Assembly (NCBI GenBank): GCA_914767715.1
Contig: OU612074.1
Coordinates: forward strand, 8,445,501-8,509,500
DNA from: Membranipora membranacea
Lineage: Eukaryota > Bryozoa > Gymnolaemata > Cheilostomatida > Membraniporidae
Length of the DNA: 64,000 nt
Reading direction: 5' to 3'
Below the pieces are notes generated by a model, which worked only from the letters and a program-made list of their open reading frames with translations, was not told the origin of the DNA and did not search any database. The position numbers were made by a program, and so were the translations under genes. Of the stretch, positions 13,501-22,500 are shown one piece after another (the first letter of the stretch is position 1; each line of letters begins with the position of its first letter).

Positions 13501-16500
13501 GTACTTATCGAACATCAGCCCTGTGTTATCTACAATTTAACTGAAGCCATAAAATACTGGTGAACTTTGAGTTGCCCCTTCATGTGAAAGATCACTACTC
13601 AACCATTATATCCTCACAAATAATGTTCCGTGGTTCAGAAACTGTTCTGCAGCATATATTACTGTTTGATCTGACAGTGACTGTGCGATTGGTTATCAAT
13701 ATAGTCCCACAAAACCCCTAGTTCTGATCAAGGGCCACAAAATCAAGAAACTGTGGAGAAAACTATATGTACATTTTCACAATGGTAGTTTCTACTGTAT
13801 TTCCTTGCCATAAAGCTCATTGTGTATTTCAGGAAGACCATTGGGCGGTGAGAAAATTAAAAACCTCCAGTCTCTAACTAATCTCATATCCCACTGCTGG
13901 TTGAGATATTTTGATAATTGGATAACATTGTGTTTTTATATAACTTCACTACTGCATTTGTGTGCACTACTGTATATCCTGTCTGAAATGCACATAATGT
14001 GCTGTTGTTCAAACTATCACACCTGAAAGAAAGTGGGATGGGCCTGATCTTCCTTTTAACTCCTGGTGACTGGTAATGGAATGCTACTAACAGCGATTCA
14101 ATTTTAAGCACATTGTCTAAATTATGTTGCGAGAATGTTGCTTACATGCCCTGATTGTGTGATTACATTTGGACGCAGGCAACCTCTAGAAAAAGTGCCT
14201 AGAAATACAATAGAAGTGAAAGATAGGAGGGGGCTAAGGCTGTCACTGTTGCTGTTAGATGGAGTTATGTCACTGCTCTGGGGATTCTTACAGTTCAAGA
14301 ATGCCCAAATTAATATCTTATTGTTCATTACTGATGATTAAAGCCCTGTCAGCTGCCTAATATCCAAATCATTTACTGGGTGATGAAATAATATTATTCT
14401 AAGTGAAAACATTGGGAAAATTTGGGATAGTTGATACACAGAGTGCTAGGGCTCTGAGGAAAGCACTGGCAAGAGTCTGTTACTGAAAGTCTTGCTCTTT
14501 CTAATTGAGATACCCCTCCCAACCAACTATTGATTAAACCAATCAGAGCTCAGCCTTTGTTCACATTCCAATAGAAGCGCTGCCTATGTGTCTTCTATGT
14601 GTCAACAAATGGTTTTATATTTTATTTGTTTATTTATTAGATATATATTTTATAGTTCACCCCTGCCGCAGAAATATCACTGGCATTGCCAGGTGACTCT
14701 ATTGTTACTGCTAAGGGATCACGCACATTAGACAACACAACACATGCCGCGTTTTCCACTGAAGATGGCAATTTATATGCAGGTAGGCCCATTGATATGA
14801 ATTAATGGATTAGTGGCAAAATACACAGTATGGCTATTTGTGGATAAATTATATCAGTCTATGACTTTGTGTCAGTGATTGGATATAATTAGAATTCTGG
14901 CAATTTCAGCGCTATTCATTGACTGACGAACCAGTAACCACCTTTAAGAACTCAGACAAGGGTCCGTTGTAGCATAAACAAAACTTTTTTGACAAAAATA
15001 TTAAAATGGTAACTGATAGATGAAAGCCAATGATAAAAAATATTTATCTATAACAATTATAATGAAATAATAATAATAGATTATAATATTGGGTCCATGA
15101 TACCGCCTCATCCATTCCATTTTTCACTTAATTCGTATTTTTAAAGTATTGATTAAATTTACCATTTGTGCTATTTTATTTTCACAGGGATTATCAGCAT
15201 GGAGACGGTGAAGCCTAAATGGTCCCGAATTCTCCTCGACTCTCCGGCTCATGACATCGATTGGCCAAAAAAAGATCAAGGCGTGAGTAATAATCCAAAG
15301 CTGCATTTATACAACACTGACTTAATGTTAGCTAGTACCACATATTAGGTGAGGGCTAATATAAAAGTAATATGTTAGATAAAAGGAAATCTTAGCTACC
15401 ACCAAAGGGACAACTCTTCCTCTTGCAAACTTTACTCCTTTAGGGTTTCTTCTTATCCTTTATGCGTTTTTTTGTCACAATGACATCAAGACTACACTAT
15501 TAGAATGTAGATCACTGATCGTTAGAGTCAAACTCATGTTTAGTGCAAGTACCTAACATGTACCTGTCCCTAATTAGTAAAATTGAACTTGGGTCGTCAC
15601 ATCAAGTTCCTTGTGATGGTACTCATGCTAAGTGAATAAGTCCACTCTCTATCGATCAGAGATATACATGCCATAGTATATCACGTGATTAGTGTGCATG
15701 TATATTGCATGATTTTCCGCAAGATTTTTGTGTCTCATTAGTAGCAAAGCAACCAAGATACGAATTTTCTGACCGTGTGGCAAAATTCCGATTTTTGGTT
15801 GCTCCAAATGACAGCTCATACGAAAGAAAAATCTGACATTGGTTTTCTTTATATTGATGATTTGGATAATAAACAATTATCCATTGAATGGCATAATCAT
15901 ATGCTAAAGTGTGAAAAAACGAGCGCCCAATAATAGCTTAGAATCCCAGTCTTTCAAAGTTCACCCTTGACTTTTTTTTCCTTCCAGGGGCCCGTATTCA
16001 CAGTCTGTACAAAGAACTATGTATACATGATCGCGATGGATGAGGATGCTAAGAATCCAATCTTCAAATCAAGTCCTCAGTCTCTGAAGCTTGTTATCTT
16101 GGTGAAGCTTAAAATGACTCTATCTAAACTTTGTAAGTAAAACATCCCACTTATAGCCCATGTATGTTAGCAACCTCACTTATCTCATAGAGGAAAAGAA
16201 ATTGGAGCCCAATAGAAACTGATCACATCATATAAAAGCTTATCGTTGATTGAAATGCTCAGAAGGTCGTTTTGTGGTCAAATAGTTTTGTGGGTACTCA
16301 TTACAACGAATGACTGCCCCACTAAACAACTATTTGTACAGTAACTGAGTAGTAATGTTTTAGTATTAGATGTCTATGACAATAAAACCAGTTTTATGTT
16401 GTTCTTGTCTTGATATGTTTAGACACCTTTGATAAGCTGCTTGCAGGTTAATTTGTTTTACATTATGTAAAATCCATAGTTGCGCTTCAAGTTTCTTTAT

Positions 16501-19500
16501 GGACACATGAAAGCAACTACCAATGGGCAGATCCACGTTAATTAAGAGCGGATTTCAGGCAGAAAGATAGCAAATTTTGATGTTAATTTGCAAAGCTCAT
16601 TTATGCCGTTCTTATGATGGAAGTTTGCTGTTTCAGGTCATGTGACTGACGATGTTTGTATGGGGTATCATCTCGGCCAGATTTTTGTGATCAAAATGGA
16701 ACAAAATGACACTTCCCACTTCTACGGCAGTCATTATCCAAAAATCAGAATCCACAGGAAGTTTGACGCTCATTCCCGACCAATCACGGGCATGATCGTC
16801 AACGAAGATATCCGTATGTATCTTACAATCTTAGTAGCGCTTTCCGTTTTTTTCTGAGACACAGCTGTGATATGTAGTCTACTGCTGAAAAGCTTACACC
16901 AAGTACACATATTATTCCTAGGTAAACTAGATGCAGCTCCAACTGAATATCTGAGACACAAATTTATTACTAAAAAGCTCACACCAAATATACATATTGA
17001 ACCTAGGTGAACTTGATGCAGCTCCAACTGTAGGAAAATAGGATCAAACCCTATCTCATTCACCAGTATGAGTAGAGTTGTATCGTTGTACACTGCTGAC
17101 ATCAAGATTAAACTATGAACATGTGTATCTCTGATTGTTAGAGTCAATTTAGAAAGAGTACCTAACATGTACCCGCCCCTAATTAGTGAAATTGACCTCG
17201 GGTCGTCACACCAAATTCCTTGTGATGGTACTCATGCTAAGTGAATAATTTCACTCTCTAACGATCAGAGATATACATGCAATAGTATAACACATAGTCA
17301 GTGTGGTATTGTTGTCCTTGTTTGTAGCTGTGATGGTATTGACCTCAGCTGCGGACGGTACTGTAAAGGTGTTTCACTGTGGACTGAACGTACATCCGTT
17401 TCTACAGCAGGCCAATACGTTTGATAGAATGGGACATACAATCCATAAGATATCAGCTACCAGTAAAATAGCTGTGTCTCTATCAGCGGATAGCAGGTTA
17501 GGCAATGAACTACTTGTAGGCTGGCCACACTGACCATGTGATCAGTGATCACATGACCACTCATCACATGATCGCTGATCAATGATCACATGTTTACAGA
17601 TCACATGATCACTCATTGTTGGAGAATGTATTATTTTACGAAGCTCTTTGCATGGAAAATAATGTGACAGCGCAAAGTGATTTGTGTTGCGTTACTGTTT
17701 TGTAATTATGGCCAATAGCTCCACTGGTCTAAATGGTTTCCAGGCGCTCAGGCACTCTCACCTGCCAAGGATTTATAATAACAACTCTCTACAGCCACAG
17801 TCAGGTCACACCTTGTAACCTAAGCTAATTGAACCATCATGATAACATTTTTTTTTCATTACAGCGTCGTGAATGCGTGGGACACGAGAAAGGGAAAGAT
17901 CATTGAGAACCTCGATCACACTCAGATGTCGAGTGAAGATGTGCTGTCGGAGGTGATCGCATTCGATGATCGTATTGTTACTATAACTAGTAAAGGAGAA
18001 ATGTATTTCTGGGCCCACGAGGCACCAGAAGAGCCCTTCAATCAAATCAGCCTCTCTCAGTATCATAATATGGTGAGTCAGTCAATTATTGAGGCATAGA
18101 CAGTTTTCTGAGCTCTAATTTAAGACCTGGAGTTGCACTCTCTCCAGTTTGAACGAAACATCATGTTTATCTTATTGTAAGCCGTTTTCAAGATAAGCTC
18201 ATTTCAGCTCCTTTTTCCTATGCTGTGTGGGTCGAGGTGTGGAGAGAGGGCAACTCCGAATAGAGGCTTAAAATTGAGTTAAGAAAACTGTCTTTACTTC
18301 ACCAATTCAGAATATACCATATCTGTGTTTCTGAGATAATCTGTATTTCAAGCTGATCTTGCCATACTGGTACTGCGTCAGTAATGGATGACTTCTCGAG
18401 AGGGATTTGGATCGACTTGAAAACGCAAGTTGGAACAGATTGATTCTGTCGATTTTATACATCATGTCAAAGTCTTTATTGCGGAGTACTACGTGTGGGT
18501 TGTGCAAACACACAGTGGACCTCCGGTATTTTTAGTCTCGTTCAGACCTGACTAGGATGAATGGCGTACCAAATCAAGAATGACTGCCGGCTCTGGGAAT
18601 TGGACCTGGACCTTAAAGATCACAAGTTCACACCCTTAACCATCAGACCACTCCTGACTCCACAATTTTATATATCTTGCTGCAAGTCACACATCAAACT
18701 TATGCTTTGATATTTGTCTATATCTTTTTCCCCAGAATGATGTGCTGAAGTATCAAATGGTAAATGTTACGCTTTGCCGAGCTTTGTTTTATTTGCTGCA
18801 AGCATTTTTTGCGCTTCAATATCTTGCAACCATAATGTTCTGTGCCAGGTTAACCAATCCGTACCGAACAAATCCATTAAACAGCGTCCTTCGCTCATCT
18901 CAATCTGATATGTTACTGGACTTCGAGGAACAAGTTGTTGTGTGCTCACTGAGAAATTAATTGCTGCTTTTAATGTTGGGGAAAGGAAAGGGATCAAACA
19001 TCTTATTGAATTGGATTTTGGTGTTGTCTCTAGCTACACTCTTCACATCGACCAATCCCGTATGAGCTTGCTGATATAGTCCTGTGCTGGTTGAATGACA
19101 GCCTGACTGCTTTGTATGATAAATCCCTGGTGATCACTGATGCTGTCGATGAGGGTTGGGGATTATGTCACCTTCGGTTAACTGTATATATTTTAGGGCT
19201 TGTATTTCGATGCTCTGGCTTACTAGGGCACACGCAATGAAATTAAGTTGCTATTGTTATATTGTGTGTGGACTTGCATGGCTTTTGCTGCCTTGTTTAT
19301 TCGTTATATTATGATAACTTTGCTATATTATCACAACCAAAGTGCTGTACTTTGTAACTGCTTGCCTTTCGGTGTCAACAACCTACTCCTTAGTAAATTT
19401 CTGTCAGCCTGTACATTTGAAATTTACCTGGTGACTTGATGAAAATTGATATAACTTGATACCAACCTCGGCCATCAATTTTTTACCAAGGCAACCAAAG

Positions 19501-22500
19501 AGCAATCTAGTCAACTGAATACTAACCCAGGAAATTGAATATCAACCTTGACAACTGACTGTCAAATCTGGAAACTGAAAGTTAATATATCAACTCTCTC
19601 TCACCCTAGGCAACTCAGTATCAACCTCTCTGACTTGAGGTCAATCCGAAGAGTTTCTTAAAAACAATGCAACAAAATCATCAGACAACTGATAATTTAA
19701 GTTTGCTTTCTTTAATTTTTCTCGGAAGTACTCTCTCACTTTTACGACAACAACCTTCCTCATCCTTTCTAATATCATATACATCCCCAGAGAGTTTTAG
19801 TCCATACTGACATATTTGTAGACAAGAGGAAATGTACCACACGAGATTCTGGTTAAGTGTGCGCATAGCTGGCACAAGTTTGATGCGAAGAGCGGACAAC
19901 TGACAGATGAGAAAGTCTACGAGGATAGACAAATCCTCAAGCACAATTATGTGAACGGTCAACTGTGCATACTACAGGTCTGTTGAGTCATGCTGTGGAG
20001 GTGTGCGACTGAAGAGTAAAACCAAAATCTTTTAAAAATGATTATACAGCGGACCCACCCTGACCTCAAAAGCACAACCCCTCCAGCTAAATTTATCAAC
20101 GAATTTGCTCTGACCCCAAATAGCCCCATTTTGTCAGGCATACATATATGCAGAAAAATAATGCAAACATGATGTCTTGGTATAACTCTACACTCTGTTT
20201 CTAACATTTGAAAATGATGTTCAGAGTAAAGTTGTCCCATCAGTATCCATTGGAGCATAACTCCCATCTAATTATCAGTTGTCCTTCTGCCTTCAGCACA
20301 TTTGTGTCAAAAATATTAAATATGTTCATGCGATGCCTCATTTGTTCTGATCATAGCATAACTAGCTATGCAGATAATTATGTAAAACATTCTCTTGGTT
20401 CTACATGTCAGTTTTGTTTGGACCAATGATCTCCCTATTTTCAGATGATGCTGGAGGAAGAAGATTTGATCATAGAGGTCATTGAGAATGGACAGTCTGA
20501 GATGATAAACATCACGCAAGAGAAGGCGCTACCTAAGGAGAAGTTCCAGGACTATTTCTGCTGTGAGAATATTCTAGCTCTGGTTTACCCCCATGAGTGC
20601 ATCTTCTACAACTGGAAACAGAGAGAAGTCCTTCTAGTCGAAAAGGTTGGTGTTAGAATGTTTGCAATTCTACGCATACATTTGTTACTCAATTACTTTT
20701 TAAAACACATATACACATATAATAATATATTAAACTCCTACCGAAGAAGTTGGTGTTAGGTGCACTCTAGACGAGTCAAGTAGTCATGGGAGAAAAAGTT
20801 TGCCAATCTGCGCAGGCTTGAAATAGTGACACTTATCTCTAGCCGATATTTACTCATCCGCATTGCTTTTTATTTACTCTCACCTAATATGGCTAAAATT
20901 GATGGTCTCCCCAAACTAGATAAGCTCTTGCTAATAATCACTCCTCAGGGGTAACCTGTCTTCGTAACAACATCACATATTGATTACAAAGATCAACATG
21001 GTATATGGAACCTTGGTATATAGAGCTTTGTTATATTTTGTGTACCCTTGGCGGTCCTTTGTGATATAGTATTTATAGTTTATATTCCTGTCAATCGTGG
21101 TATATCTTCTGAGTAGCACTGCAAATTATTATTATGTTTATCCATTTCCCATTCTTTTCACCAGGTGAATAAGCCAGTGTTGATCCCCTCTGTATCAAAC
21201 ACGATGATACTAAAGAGTAACGTCAACATTCAGTCATATCAGATAAAACAGGGAGTGGAGAAACTGAGCTCTACTAAACTACAGCAGAAACAAGATGTCG
21301 TCAGAATCAGTAAGTATACACCGACCCCCTCCCCAACCCCGGAGGAGTTTCAAGAGGCTTACTCAATCGATCAGACATACACTTTTTCACATTGTAAAAA
21401 CGCATTTCTGTGGAGAGTTGGCATCTAGCAAGCAGTTAAGGGTCCAGAGATTGAACCCTGCAGCTTGCTACAGGCTACTGGTCTGCTTGTCTTTGATGTT
21501 GATATGCTTGCAGGCTATTTTAGAACGATAGCAGGCAGGCTGGAAATAGTGAAATGAAAAGCTAGCTAACACTTACTCAGACCCTTTACTACATATAAAC
21601 TTCCACCTTATGTATTTAAATAACACAGCTCCTAATGGACAGCATGTAGTGATTGTTGAGATGAAGAAGATGTTACAGCTCTTTAGAATAGGAGATCTGA
21701 AAGCTGAGATTGGGCAGTACTCTATGTACGGTGAGGTGAGTGACACTGATGATGAGTCAAATTTACTAAGTCGAGACTTGCTGTACAGTGTAGATATTTG
21801 TATTTCAAGTTGAAACCCTCGTGATTTGTTTCGGATCAGCCCATTTTCAGAACTAGGATAGCTATCATTGGAAAATTTGGCCATATAGTTCTAGTGTAAA
21901 AGCTTCCCTTCTCAACACAGCTTTGTCGCACATGAACATGTCTTGAACACGTTGATCAAGTAGTAGGGAAATAGGCAACATTATGTATTTATTCTCATAA
22001 ACATTATATTATGTATATTATCATATTTTGGATATAGATGAGTTTATTTGATGTGTGTAAATTTTTTCTAGGAGATAGGTCTCTGTTCCGTAAAATGCTG
22101 ACAAACCCCGCTAAAGAAGAATAACATTTTGTTAGAAAAAATGTGTATATTTTATCATATTACGATAATTTGTAAATCTTTATGTTTTGTTCAACGCAAG
22201 CATTTCGATGATTATTGCAGGTAGAGAAGATATCATTCACTGATGACTCAGCCTATGTTGTGTTGGGAGTAGCTGATACCAGACTGTTCTTTATGATGAT
22301 CTGTGATGTGAAAATCAAAGAACATGAGCAGAGAGCCATGGTAAGTTTACCGGTAGCTTCAACTACTGCTACCACACAGGCAAATGTGTGCTTGTTAAAT
22401 TATGTATAGCTCAAAACTAATGATTTGAGGCTGTAATCTCAGCATTGTCACCTAATGGACAAATAATTTGCACAAACTATTCGTCAAAATCAGGGCATGA

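Noticed and set aside
16770-17168. 132-codon minus-strand frame
   Set aside because: Overlaps the sense exon 16637-16813 and a MITE-like element; the translation has no domain character.
18575-18665. tRNA gene on the minus strand
   Set aside because: A and B boxes are present, but the acceptor and anticodon stems do not pair convincingly; kept as a SINE or tRNA-like relic.
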